Origin: Solimonas sp.
GTDB taxonomy: Bacteria > Pseudomonadota > Gammaproteobacteria > Nevskiales > Nevskiaceae
NCBI GenBank assembly: GCA_030149365.1
Contig: JASBRP010000051.1
Location: 1-64,000, forward strand
Length of the DNA stretch: 64,000 bases
Reading direction: 5' to 3'
Shown here: positions 56,211 to 64,000 of the stretch, piece by piece
Layout: each line of letters opens with the position of its first letter
Position numbering within the stretch: position 1 is the first letter of the stretch
Program-made: the position numbers and the translations under genes
Notes under the pieces: generated by a model
Seen by the model: the letters and a program-made list of their open reading frames with translations, nothing else
The model's database searches: none
Told to the model about the DNA's origin: nothing

Positions 56211-58061
56211 TCAATCCGCGATCGCGTGCAGCGCGGCGGGGTCGTTGTAGTTCTCGGCCATGCTGGTGACGAAGTTGTCGAGGAAGACGTGCATCTCGGC
56301 GACGCACTCCTTCACGCGCGTCGTCAGGTAGTTGTAGCCAAACAGGGCCGGGATGGCGACGGCCATGCCGGCGACGGTCGCCGCCAGTGCCGCCGAGATG
56401 CCGGGCGCGATGGCGTTGACGTTGACCTCGCCCGCCGCGGCGACGCCGGCGAAGGTGATCATCACGCCCATGACCGTGCCAAGCAGGCCGATGAACGGAC
56501 CGCCCGAGATCGCGATGGTCAGCAGCACCATGCGCTTGTTGAGGGCCTGCGCCTCGCGCACCATCGTCGCGTCGAGCTTGGAGCGGATGGCGTGGATCGA
56601 CTGTTCGGACAGCGAGTCGCTGTAGCCGCCACGCTTCTTCTCGCTGCTGAGCCGGCGGTGCAGTTCCTTGATGCCGATATTGAACATATGGGTCAGCGGG
56701 GAGTCCTGCATGCGCTCCAGCGCCGCCTCGTCCAGGTCGAGTCGCGAACTCGCCTTGCCGTCCGCGGCAGTGGCCTGGTGCAGCACGGCGAAATCGCCGT
56801 CGGCCTTCTCGTAGGCGTCGAGGAACACGCGGTTGGCCTTGGACACCTGTCCGATGTGGCTGGCCTTGGTCGCCATCAGGTACCAGCTGTACAGCATCAT
56901 GGCCATCAGCACGATGATGGCGATCCAGCCGTCGAGCGTCAGCGATCCCATGATGATGCCGAAGTAACCGGTGGACCAGGACGACTGCACCTCGTCGATG
57001 CCGAAGGCCACCAGCTTGTCGGCCGCGCCCTGGTTCTGCGCCTCCAAACGCAGCAGGGCGGCTTCGCGGGCGCCGCTGGAAATCTTCATTTCGTCGATCT
57101 CGCCGCGGAACGGCTGCTCAACCGGCGCGCCGTTGACACCGCCCTGGCCGCCCAGCGTGGCGGCACCGGCCAGTGCCGGCAGGCCGCGCGGCAGTTGCGC
57201 GCGAAACTCGCCATCGACATAGAGCTTGGACTCGGCGGCGGTAGCAACCACCGCCAGGTGGTGCCACTGGTTGTCGGCGACCGTCGCCGCGGGCGCCGTC
57301 TCCTGCAGCGGACCGGGGCCGTCGGCGTAGCCGAAGTAGGGCCCACCATTGCGCAGGCCGACGACGAAGGCGCGGCCGGCGTCACGCTGGGCGTAGACCA
57401 CCGCCTCGGTGTCGGTCGCGGCGGTCTTGATCCAGGCCGACCAGGTGAGCGCGCCACCGGCGGGCACCGCCAGCGAGGGCGAGGCCGGCAGGGCCAGCAC
57501 CGCGCTGCCGTCGAACCTGGCCGAGCCGCCGATCAGGCCGCCGTCGTTGCCGGCCACGGCGCTGACGGCATGGTGCTGGAAGGAGGTGGCATCCTGCGCC
57601 GGCGCGCCGCTCTCGCCGAAGTGATAGACCAGCTTCTGCTCGCTGTCGTAGGTCCCCTTGGGATCGCTGTCGGCGGCGGCGTTGGTGCTGCCCCAGTACA
57701 GCCAGAGCTTCAACGGCGTGCCGGGCGCCAGCTTGGGCACCTGCACCCAGATGAAGCCCAGGTTGAACACCGGGTCCAGCTTCTCGACGTGGAACTTCAG
57801 CGGAGTCTTGTCGTCCTCCGCCACGATGCGCAGATCGGAGCCGTCGGCATTGGCGTCGGCGAAGGGGAACACACCCTCATGCAGGCGCACCAGCACCACG
57901 GCGTTGTTCAGCTCGCTGCTGACGCCTACCTGGGCCGCGTCCAGCGTGATCTGCTTGCGGAAGGACCAGTCGTGGTTCCACCAGGCCGAGGCCGGCTGCG
58001 ACCAGGCCAGGACGGCTGCCGCTGCCAGCATCGCGCGCTTCAAGCTAAGACGTACGGACAT
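56211..58061 (-). CDS. ExbB-type proton channel with DUF2341 and LamG ectodomain
   Basis: The 616-residue fusion has a signal peptide (1-26), DUF2341 (about 27-135; 'WWNHDWSFRKQITLDAAQVG'), a concanavalin/LamG-like domain (about 160-335; 'GALTWSAWIKTAATDTEAVV', 'NQWHHLAVVATAAESKLYVD') and a MotA/TolQ/ExbB channel with helices near 373-395, 500-525 and 545-575 ('LGTVMGVMITFAGVAAAGEV'). The large periplasmic ectodomain could bind a glycan or the operon's outer-membrane partner. DUF2341 fused to MotA/TolQ/ExbB recurs near TPS loci, so it is known though poorly studied. Confidence 0.85.
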   Translation of the reverse strand: MSVRLSLKRAMLAAAAVLAWSQPASAWWNHDWSFRKQITLDAAQVGVSSELNNAVVLVRLHEGVFPFADANADGSDLRIVAEDDKTPLKFHVEKLDPVFNLGFIWVQVPKLAPGTPLKLWLYWGSTNAAADSDPKGTYDSEQKLVYHFGESGAPAQDATSFQHHAVSAVAGNDGGLIGGSARFDGSAVLALPASPSLAVPAGGALTWSAWIKTAATDTEAVVYAQRDAGRAFVVGLRNGGPYFGYADGPGPLQETAPAATVADNQWHHLAVVATAAESKLYVDGEFRAQLPRGLPALAGAATLGGQGGVNGAPVEQPFRGEIDEMKISSGAREAALLRLEAQNQGAADKLVAFGIDEVQSSWSTGYFGIIMGSLTLDGWIAIIVLMAMMLYSWYLMATKASHIGQVSKANRVFLDAYEKADGDFAVLHQATAADGKASSRLDLDEAALERMQDSPLTHMFNIGIKELHRRLSSEKKRGGYSDSLSEQSIHAIRSKLDATMVREAQALNKRMVLLTIAISGGPFIGLLGTVMGVMITFAGVAAAGEVNVNAIAPGISAALAATVAGMAVAIPALFGYNYLTTRVKECVAEMHVFLDNFVTSMAENYNDPAALHAIAD

Positions 58062-58085
58062 CGCTCAATCACTCCCTGCAAATCT

Positions 58086-59786
58086 TCAGAAGCTGCCGAG
58101 GAATCGGAACAGCAGACGGTTGTCGCCGCTTTCGGTCGGCGTGCCCAGGCCGCTGGGCGCGTTGGGGTCGGTGCTCTCCGCGAAGGGCACGTCGTGCAGC
58201 ACCTGGCTCCAGACCAGGTCCAGGCTGGCGTACTCGCGCAGGCGGGCGCTGAGGCCGGCGCCGGCGCTGGCCAGCGTGAAGCCTCGCGGCGTATCGGCGT
58301 CGATGAAGGGGCTGTGGTCGGTCAGGCGCGCGCCGTCGAGGAACAGGTAGGGCTGCAGCTCGGTGAGCCAGGCCGCCCACTTCCTGTCGGCGTAGATCTC
58401 CGGCAGGGAAGGCAGGCGCAGCTCCAGGCTGCCGGCAATGCCGCGGTCGGCGGAAATCTCCGACTCGAAGTAGCCGCGCACGCTGTCGGCGCCGCCCATG
58501 GAAAGCTTCTCGGCCGGCAGCAGTGCCTGCCCGGTGATCTGCCCGGTCAGCTTGGCCACCAGGGAGAAGCCCTTGGGCAGCCGGATGCGATCCTGCAGCG
58601 AGCCGCGCAGGTACAGCGACTGCCCGTCGGCGCCGAAGCGCGCCTGCTCGAGCTCGGTCTCGTCGCTGCCGATCGCCGCCACCGTGAACACCGCGGCGAT
58701 GTTGCCGTCCACGCGGTGGCGGTCGCCGTAGTAGCTGCCCAGGAACGTCAGGTTGAACGGCAGGTAGTCCAGCGGCGTCTCGAGCTTGAGCGAGCCCTGC
58801 GGGCTGCGGATGACCGTGCTGCTCTTGTAGTTCTTGAAGTCCGCGCCGAAGCTCAGCGTCGGGTACCAGTTCTCGATCCGCGAGCCGAGGCGCTTGCTGG
58901 CGCTGAACCCCACGGTCAGGTTGTCGGTGAGGGCGTCGGCGGAGGCCCCCAGGGGAATCTCGCTGTCGGTCTTCAGCAGCGAGAGTCCGAGATTCCAGGT
59001 CGGCTCCGGCAGCGGCGCGTTGTAGCTCAACGACCAGGTGGTGCCGTCGTCGGTGCGCTGCGGCGCGGTCATGTACAGCAGGTTGAGGCTGTGCCCCAGC
59101 TGGAACAGGTTGTCGTAGGAGACGCCGGCGGACATGCGCGCCGGGCTGGTGCCGCGCGCATGCTCGTTGTTCCAGCCCAGCGATCCGCCGACCGGCAGGT
59201 CGTCCTCCACCTTGAGCTTCACGTCGAGCGTACCGGGCTCCCTGCCCGGCCCCAGCTCCGGCGTCACGCGCCGCGTGGCCAGGCGGTTGGCATAGACCAT
59301 GTCCTCCTGCACATCCTGCATGCGCGGCACCGTGCCCGGCGCCAGCGACGGCACTTCCTTCTTCACCTGGGCGATTGAGGTGTAGTCGCCGCCCTCGACG
59401 ACGGTACGCGCGACCGTGGTCTCGTTGACCTGCAGCATTACGATGCCGTCCTGGATCGTCTGCCGCGGGATCGTCACGCTGACGGTGTGGTAGCCCAGCT
59501 CGCGGTAGAGCTTCTCCAGCGCCGCACGCGCACCATCGACATCGGCGGCACTGCGGCCCTCGCCGACGAAGAACTCCATGACGGCCTCGATATCCACCGA
59601 CTCCAGCACGGTGTTGCCGTCGACCTGGATCTCGCGGATGTCGAAGGCACGGCCCGCCACGGGAACGACCGTGGAGGTGGCGGGCGGCGGTGCCGGCGCG
59701 TCATCAGCGCGCGCGGGCAGGCTGAGCCCGGCCAATAGGCCAAGTAGCGGCGCGAACGCGCAGGACGGATGTAACCGAAGCCCCAT
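58086..59786 (-). CDS. TpsB transporter (FhaC/ShlB family)
   Basis: The 566-residue outer-membrane protein has a signal peptide (1-27), two POTRA-like domains (about 48-215; 'FDIREIQVDGNTVLESVDIE', 'TTVARTVVEGGDYTSIAQVK') and a 16-stranded barrel with the motif 'GGADSVRGYFESE' that marks the lid loop L6. It ends in a terminal Phe. TpsB proteins export the cognate TpsA through the outer membrane. It is the first gene of the eight-gene operon that ends with the giant exoprotein; all gaps are below 50 bp. Confidence 0.92.
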   Translation of the reverse strand: MGLRLHPSCAFAPLLGLLAGLSLPARADDAPAPPPATSTVVPVAGRAFDIREIQVDGNTVLESVDIEAVMEFFVGEGRSAADVDGARAALEKLYRELGYHTVSVTIPRQTIQDGIVMLQVNETTVARTVVEGGDYTSIAQVKKEVPSLAPGTVPRMQDVQEDMVYANRLATRRVTPELGPGREPGTLDVKLKVEDDLPVGGSLGWNNEHARGTSPARMSAGVSYDNLFQLGHSLNLLYMTAPQRTDDGTTWSLSYNAPLPEPTWNLGLSLLKTDSEIPLGASADALTDNLTVGFSASKRLGSRIENWYPTLSFGADFKNYKSSTVIRSPQGSLKLETPLDYLPFNLTFLGSYYGDRHRVDGNIAAVFTVAAIGSDETELEQARFGADGQSLYLRGSLQDRIRLPKGFSLVAKLTGQITGQALLPAEKLSMGGADSVRGYFESEISADRGIAGSLELRLPSLPEIYADRKWAAWLTELQPYLFLDGARLTDHSPFIDADTPRGFTLASAGAGLSARLREYASLDLVWSQVLHDVPFAESTDPNAPSGLGTPTESGDNRLLFRFLGSF

Positions 59787-59955
59787 GATCGAATGTCAGA
59801 CAGGATTGCGCTCCCGCTGCGGCAGACATGCGCGTTGGGCCCCCTTGCACAAGATCGGCAGCACCGCGATTGCTGCGGTGTCCGCTCGAATGCCTGTCAT
59901 TGTCGGCCCCTACCATTACAGGACCGTTGCTGACGCATGAAGCTTGAAGCCCGAC

Positions 59956-60387
59956 ATGTCCCATCCTGATTCCATCGACGACCGCACCCCCGCCTGGTGG
60001 TACGCCGCTGCCGTGCTGATCGGCCTCTTTGCCGCCGCGATCCTGATGGGGGGCGGCGAGGAAATCCCGCCTCCCCGGCCGACTGCCACCGCTCCCGCGG
60101 TTACCACGCCTTATAAGGAGTGGCAGGTGCCGGAGATGCCGGTGATCACCGCTACCCCGACTCCGCCCGCGGTAACCGAAGAGGATGGCGAGTTCATCGT
60201 CGATCCCTCGGTGGCTGCGGCGGAAGAGGAGGAGCGCAATGCCGATCCTTACGAGATCAATGAGGCACTGGTAATGCCGGACGAAACCGGCCGCGTGCAG
60301 CCGTCCTACGCGGACATCGTCACCGCGGCGGAAGAAGAACCGGAAGCGCCGAAGGACGGCAGCACGGAAGAAGCCGCTGCGCCGTAG
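59956..60387 (+). CDS. Small single-span membrane protein, unknown
   Basis: The 143-residue protein has one membrane helix near the N-terminus ('AAAVLIGLFAAAILMGGGEE'), followed by a long Pro/Thr/Glu-rich acidic tail with no fold signature. It is divergent from tpsB. A TTG four codons upstream would be an alternative start. Function unknown. Confidence 0.6.
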   Translation: MSHPDSIDDRTPAWWYAAAVLIGLFAAAILMGGGEEIPPPRPTATAPAVTTPYKEWQVPEMPVITATPTPPAVTEEDGEFIVDPSVAAAEEEERNADPYEINEALVMPDETGRVQPSYADIVTAAEEEPEAPKDGSTEEAAAP

Positions 60388-60659
60388 CGCAAAAGCTGTT
60401 CCGTTGGGGTCAATCGCGACCTGCGTGCGTTGTCACAAAGCGCGCGATGCATTCGCGGCTGTTCGAAATCATAAAAAGTTCAAGGCGCTGACATGTTCGA
60501 CGCCTACCTTACGCGCGCTCGTCGAATCGAGCAGGGTGCCAACCGGGGTGGAAGGAACTCTGTTCCATTCAAGTCAGCTTTCTCCGCTTTTCCTTCGTGC
60601 AGTTTTGTCCTGCCGTATCTCTATTTGTGTCTCAAAAACCGTTTCCCAGGGAGATGTAA

Positions 60660-62378
60660 ATGAAAGTTCTGAACACCTCGTTCCGCGTGGCGGCCATTGC
60701 CGCCGCGCTGTCCGTGCCGGCCGCGATCGCCGCGACGCCGCCCCCGCCGGCCACCGTGCTGTACGGCGGCGGCGCGACCTTCCCGGCCGAAGCCTTCATC
60801 GGCTCCAGCTTCCTCAAGACGCTGGGCAACCCGCGCCGCCTGTCGCAGACCACCGGCGTACTGCCGCCGTCCGTGGTGTCCGACCCGCTTGAAGTGCCCG
60901 ATCCGCAGGTTTTCAACCCGACCGACTCCAGCCCGGCCGCCGTGGCCGACAAGACCACGCTGTTCGGAGCCTTCGCCCTCGCCAACCCCACCATCGGCGT
61001 GTCGTACTGCCAGACCGGCTCCGGCCGCGGCAAGCAGGTGCTCAACGGCGCCAACGCCGGCACCAACGCCTGCAAGGACTACGGCGTGAGCCAGGATGGC
61101 TTCTCGATCCCCGGCCCGGCCCCGATGGACACGGACTTCTCCGCCAGCGATTCGCCGCTGAACCAGGCCGAAGTCAACACCTTCAACACCAACAAGGCCG
61201 CGCGCGGCCAGCCGGTGCAGCTGCCTGCCGTCGCCGGCTCCATCGCGTTCGTCTACAACAACCCGGCCCTGGGCAAGAAGAAGCTGAACCTGACCCGCTC
61301 GGACATTTGCGGCATTTTCTCCGGCACGATCACCGACTGGTCGCAGCTGACGCACACCCCGAAGGTCACGATCGCTGCCAAGCCGATCAAGGTGATCTAC
61401 CGCAGCGACAACTCCGGCACGACGTTCAGCTTCCTGAACTTCCTGTCGCAGGCCTGCCCCTCGCTGACGCTGCCGGGCGACGTCGCCACGGCCTCTGATC
61501 GCTTCAAGATGGTTGACGGCTATGCCACCGGCGGCGCTCCGCTGCCCTCGGGTGCCATCGGCGCCAGCGGCAACGGCGGCATCGTGACGACGGTCGCGCA
61601 GACTGACGGCGCGATCGGCTATGCCGACATCGCCAACGGACTGGCGCGCGCCAAGATCGCCGGCGGCGTGATCACCTACGCAACGGTGTCGTACGCCGCG
61701 GATCAGCCCAAGGAGCCGCTGATCATCGCTCCGGAAGGTTCCGCCGTGTGCAAGGCCGGTACGCTCGGCAAGATCAAGGACGTCAACGACGGCAAGGCGG
61801 CTGGCCCGGGCAACCCGGTCGGCGGCACCACCCTCGAGCCGATCACCACGGTCGTTAACCCGAGCACCACCAAGTCGCTGAAGTTCACCTGCCCGGCCAT
61901 CACCTACAACAAGCTGGACCCGGCGAAGAACCTCATCCCGAAGGGCGCGACCTCGATCGCCGTGACCACTGAACCGGGCAAGGTGCTGAGCACCGTCAAC
62001 CCGGCCACCGGTCGCGTGAGCCTGATCGATGTCACCGGCCTGCCGCCGGCCACCGCCAGCTGCCTGCAGACCGTCGACCCGGCCAACTATGCGCAGCCGC
62101 TGCCCGCGCAGACCAAGAAGGCCGTTGCTGACTTCGACCGCTACCCGGTGATCGCCGTCTCCTACCTGCTGACCTACAGCAACGGCCACGGCTCCAAGCT
62201 CGCCGCCGTCCGCTCGCTGGTCAAGGCTCCGTTCGATGCCGCCGTCCTGGCCAAGACCAAGACCATCGGCAAGGCCTCCGGCTTCCAGCCGATCGCGCTG
62301 ACCAACGCCGCTTCGACCACGCCGGTGTTCGCCGCCAACTCGGCCAACGCCTTCGTCGACGCCTGCGTCATCGACTAA
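60660..62378 (+). CDS. PstS-like periplasmic phosphate-binding family protein
   Basis: The 572-residue protein has a signal peptide (1-24, IAA) and the phosphate-binding-protein spine: 'VLYGGGATFPAEAFIGSSFL', 'SGSIAFVYNNPALG'-like, 'DICGIFSGTITDWSQL' and 'VIYRSDNSGTTFSFLNFL', the last being the phosphate loop of PstS/DING-type proteins. It is longer than typical PstS (about 340 residues), with inserts and a beta-rich C-terminal part. It may be a secreted scavenging or sensing protein. No pstCAB genes follow; a terminator does. The ATG at 60660 sits after CAGGGAGATGTAA. Phosphate control would fit the pdt-like TPS cluster next door. Confidence 0.75.
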   Translation: MKVLNTSFRVAAIAAALSVPAAIAATPPPPATVLYGGGATFPAEAFIGSSFLKTLGNPRRLSQTTGVLPPSVVSDPLEVPDPQVFNPTDSSPAAVADKTTLFGAFALANPTIGVSYCQTGSGRGKQVLNGANAGTNACKDYGVSQDGFSIPGPAPMDTDFSASDSPLNQAEVNTFNTNKAARGQPVQLPAVAGSIAFVYNNPALGKKKLNLTRSDICGIFSGTITDWSQLTHTPKVTIAAKPIKVIYRSDNSGTTFSFLNFLSQACPSLTLPGDVATASDRFKMVDGYATGGAPLPSGAIGASGNGGIVTTVAQTDGAIGYADIANGLARAKIAGGVITYATVSYAADQPKEPLIIAPEGSAVCKAGTLGKIKDVNDGKAAGPGNPVGGTTLEPITTVVNPSTTKSLKFTCPAITYNKLDPAKNLIPKGATSIAVTTEPGKVLSTVNPATGRVSLIDVTGLPPATASCLQTVDPANYAQPLPAQTKKAVADFDRYPVIAVSYLLTYSNGHGSKLAAVRSLVKAPFDAAVLAKTKTIGKASGFQPIALTNAASTTPVFAANSANAFVDACVID

Positions 62379-62411
62379 GCAGCTCCCGTAAAAAAGCGTT
62401 AGGTCACCATT

Positions 62412-62437
62412 GGCCCCGGCATTGCCGGGGCCTTTTT
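62412..62437 (+). terminator. Terminator of the PstS-like gene
   Basis: GGCCCCGGCATTGCCGGGGCC followed by TTTTT forms a strong Rho-independent terminator 33 bases after the stop. Confidence 0.88.
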
Positions 62438-62480
62438 CTTGGACTTCGACAAAGGTTTGCGCAGGCGAACCGCTCGCGGA

Positions 62481-63365
62481 CTACAGCAGGTCCTGAAGCA
62501 GATCCTGGGTGGTCTCGCGGCCGACACCGATCTCCACCACCAGCGGCTCACGGAAGCTCAGGGCATCCCGCGCACGCGGATCTTCCAGGTCTGCCTCGCA
62601 AGTCAGGGCCAGCGTGTAGCGGCCAGGGGCCAAACCGGTCAGCGAATAGCGATAGCTGCCTTCGTCGCCATCGGGCAGCACGGTGATCGAAGCCAGCGGG
62701 TTGTCGCCGGCGCCCACCAGGAAGTCGGTCGGCGTATCGCGCTCACCCTCGTAAAGATAAATGGCGTAGCTGCCGTCCACGCCGACAACGCCGGCGCAAT
62801 CACCATCCTGCAGGTAGTCCTCGCTGACACTGCCGCGCAGGATGCCCGCCGCTGCGGTCTCCACCGTCCGCGCCGATTGGCGCAGGTGGAAGTTGCCGTC
62901 CACCGCCTGCTGGTCCGCCAGCGAAAAGCGCAGGTCCAGCACCGTCAGCAGCGACAGGCTGTTCTCCTCCTCGGAATCGATCTGGAAGGAGGTCCTGGAA
63001 AAATGCTGCTCGCCGTCGATCACGATCGGCAGGATGCTGCCGTCTTCCAGCTCGATCTCCGCATCTTCCGAATCCAGCAGCAGGCGCAGGCCGTGGTAGT
63101 TGCCGCTGGCCAGTTCGGCGTCCGAAACCAGGCGCAGCAGGCTGCTGCGGTAGTCGAGCAGGTTCAGCTGCTGCGGCTCGTCTGCTTCCAGCCGTAGCAG
63201 CTTGCCTCCGTCCGATTGCAGCTCGACGCCATTGACCTTGACCGTGATCCGCTCGGCGGAATCGAAGTTGGCGACATCGACGTTGACGCGCGACTCACAC
63301 CCGGCCAGCGCGACCAGCAGGCTGCCGGTGGACAGCATCCGCGCCGCGGAATGTATCCGACCCAC
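62481..63365 (-). CDS. DUF4382-like lipoprotein
   Basis: The 294-residue protein has a lipobox LVALAGC (Cys23) and a DUF4382-type pattern ('RITVKVNGVELQSDGGKLLR', 'ELASGNYHGLRLLLDSEDAE'), then a second beta-sandwich that includes 'YSLTGLAPGRYTLALTCEAD', the closing strand of a carboxypeptidase-regulatory-like fold. It is probably an outer-membrane lipoprotein. GTG 63365 is preferred over ATG 63338 because the latter leaves no basic residues in the signal peptide. Confidence 0.72.
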   Translation of the reverse strand: MGRIHSAARMLSTGSLLVALAGCESRVNVDVANFDSAERITVKVNGVELQSDGGKLLRLEADEPQQLNLLDYRSSLLRLVSDAELASGNYHGLRLLLDSEDAEIELEDGSILPIVIDGEQHFSRTSFQIDSEEENSLSLLTVLDLRFSLADQQAVDGNFHLRQSARTVETAAAGILRGSVSEDYLQDGDCAGVVGVDGSYAIYLYEGERDTPTDFLVGAGDNPLASITVLPDGDEGSYRYSLTGLAPGRYTLALTCEADLEDPRARDALSFREPLVVEIGVGRETTQDLLQDLL

Positions 63366-63581
63366 GGGCGGCGCTGCAGGACTTGCTTGCGCGTTTTCAG
63401 GAACTTGGGATTTTTTATGGTTTGTTGAATCGACCGCGGTCGGCAGGGCCGTGAATGGCGCCGCCTGCGCACGGAACCTTAAGCCTTATATCTCGATGTT
63501 GCAGCCTGATGACGCCATCCGGCGGCGGCTGAATCTCGCCACCGGACTTTGCCGCCGCAACTGGCTTAACTTGCCCCCGTC

Positions 63582-63776
63582 GTGCGTACCTCAATCCACC
63601 ATTCGCTGATCTTCGCGCTGGTCCTGCTGCTGGGCCAGTGGCTGTCGTTCGCGCATGAGCTGCAGCATCCGTCGCTCGACAGCGACATCGATTGCCAGCT
63701 TCGCGTACACGCGCAGAACCTGGCTTCCGGCGTCGCTCCTGCGGCAGCGGCGCCTTTCGTAGCCGCGCCCGCGTAG
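63582..63776 (+). CDS. Small secreted protein resembling zinc-uptake-linked chaperones
   Basis: The 64-residue protein begins with GTG and a signal-like helix ('SLIFALVLLLGQWLSFAHEL') then 'DSDIDCQLRVHAQNL'. Related small proteins near zinc-uptake receptors carry CQLC-type CxxC; here the second Cys is Arg, so metal binding by that motif would be lost. No clear ribosome binding site. The assignment is from memory of the pattern and is tentative. Confidence 0.4.
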   Translation: MRTSIHHSLIFALVLLLGQWLSFAHELQHPSLDSDIDCQLRVHAQNLASGVAPAAAAPFVAAPA

Positions 63777-63922
63777 GACGCACCCGCCGTCGTGGTTCAT
63801 GCGGCAGCACGCCGCGCCTGCCCTATCCGCGGTCCTCCCGAAAGCCAGGCCTGATCCACCTGCCTGTGTTCTGACCTGCGCGACTTTCGCGCGGGCCTTG
63901 CTCCATCCGATTCGGGATTCTC

Positions 63923-64000
63923 ATGAACGCATCCGCTGTCCACGGCGCGCAGGCCCTGCCTGCGCATAGCCGCTTTGAGCGGCTCACAAAACAAAAGCCC
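63923..64000 (+). CDS. 5' end of a gene cut by the window edge
   Basis: The ATG at 63923 opens a frame for 26 codons (MNASAVHGAQALPAHSRFER...) with no stop by the end of the window. Too little is visible to name it. An outer-membrane receptor is possible, given the small secreted protein in front, but this is a guess. Confidence 0.35.
   Translation, partial: MNASAVHGAQALPAHSRFERLTKQKP

Noticed and set aside
60388..60659. Complete Pho box upstream of the PstS-like gene
   Set aside because: Only half-sites were found; the second 7-mer at the right spacing does not match.

Overview
The window is GC-rich bacterial chromosome. Its gene content points to a gammaproteobacterium: paired glnK-amtB loci, a TorF-type porin, ubiK, speA/speE, csgEFG, and two-partner secretion with TonB. 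The look is that of the Xanthomonadales/Nevskiales (Solimonadaceae-like), but the exact lineage is an inference. Very high GC makes long antisense shadow frames common, so only frames with family resemblance, sensible starts and coherent neighbours are called.

Region 1, 1-19700, is core chromosome. It holds a degenerate GGDEF/EAL membrane protein, a FimV-like protein, a discoidin-like lipoprotein, trhO, a DUF1653 gene overlapping glutathione reductase, a DinB-like gene behind speA, divergent speE, a DUF4124 protein and a double-CDGSH protein. Two ammonium modules follow (glnK-amtB and a second PII gene with a second amt gene). Both have sigma-54-like sites upstream, and one has an intrinsic terminator inside the operon. 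Then come ubiK-comM, two outer-membrane beta-barrel proteins and a membrane-anchored cytochrome c5-type protein.

Region 2, about 19800-33000, is an accessory island beside tRNA-Arg(CCG). A truncated 40-nt copy of the tRNA 5' end lies just upstream of the intact tRNA. The island holds a frameshifted HIT-family remnant and a visibly AT-richer three-gene operon. Its order and domains match Detocs, the defensive two-component anti-phage system: a large TPR/histidine-kinase-like sensor (dtcA), a lone receiver (dtcB), and a receiver fused to a nucleoside-phosphorylase-type effector (dtcC). Next come an HTH regulator with an operator-like inverted repeat, an excisionase-like gene overlapping a tyrosine integrase, and three overlapping genes including an OB-fold/HD protein and a KfrA-like protein. 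A second HTH regulator, two lipoproteins, and debris with a short IS-like remnant complete it.

Region 3, 33300-59800, is a surface and biofilm region. A TPR/NTF2-like gene is followed on the minus strand by a curli-type locus (csgE-csgF-large CsgA-like subunit-csgG-CsgB-like subunit-lipoprotein). Upstream of that, on the same strand, is a two-partner secretion operon: TpsB, an ExbB with a DUF2341/LamG ectodomain, ExbD, TonB-like, a porin, a coiled-coil protein, a YbjN-like protein and a 4113-residue TpsA exoprotein. The set resembles the Pseudomonas pdt (phosphate-depletion) TPS cluster with its own TonB/ExbBD energiser.

Region 4, 59900-64000, has a small membrane protein, a PstS-like periplasmic protein, a DUF4382-like lipoprotein, a small secreted protein, and a gene start running off the window. 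No rRNA, CRISPR array or complete insertion sequence was seen.
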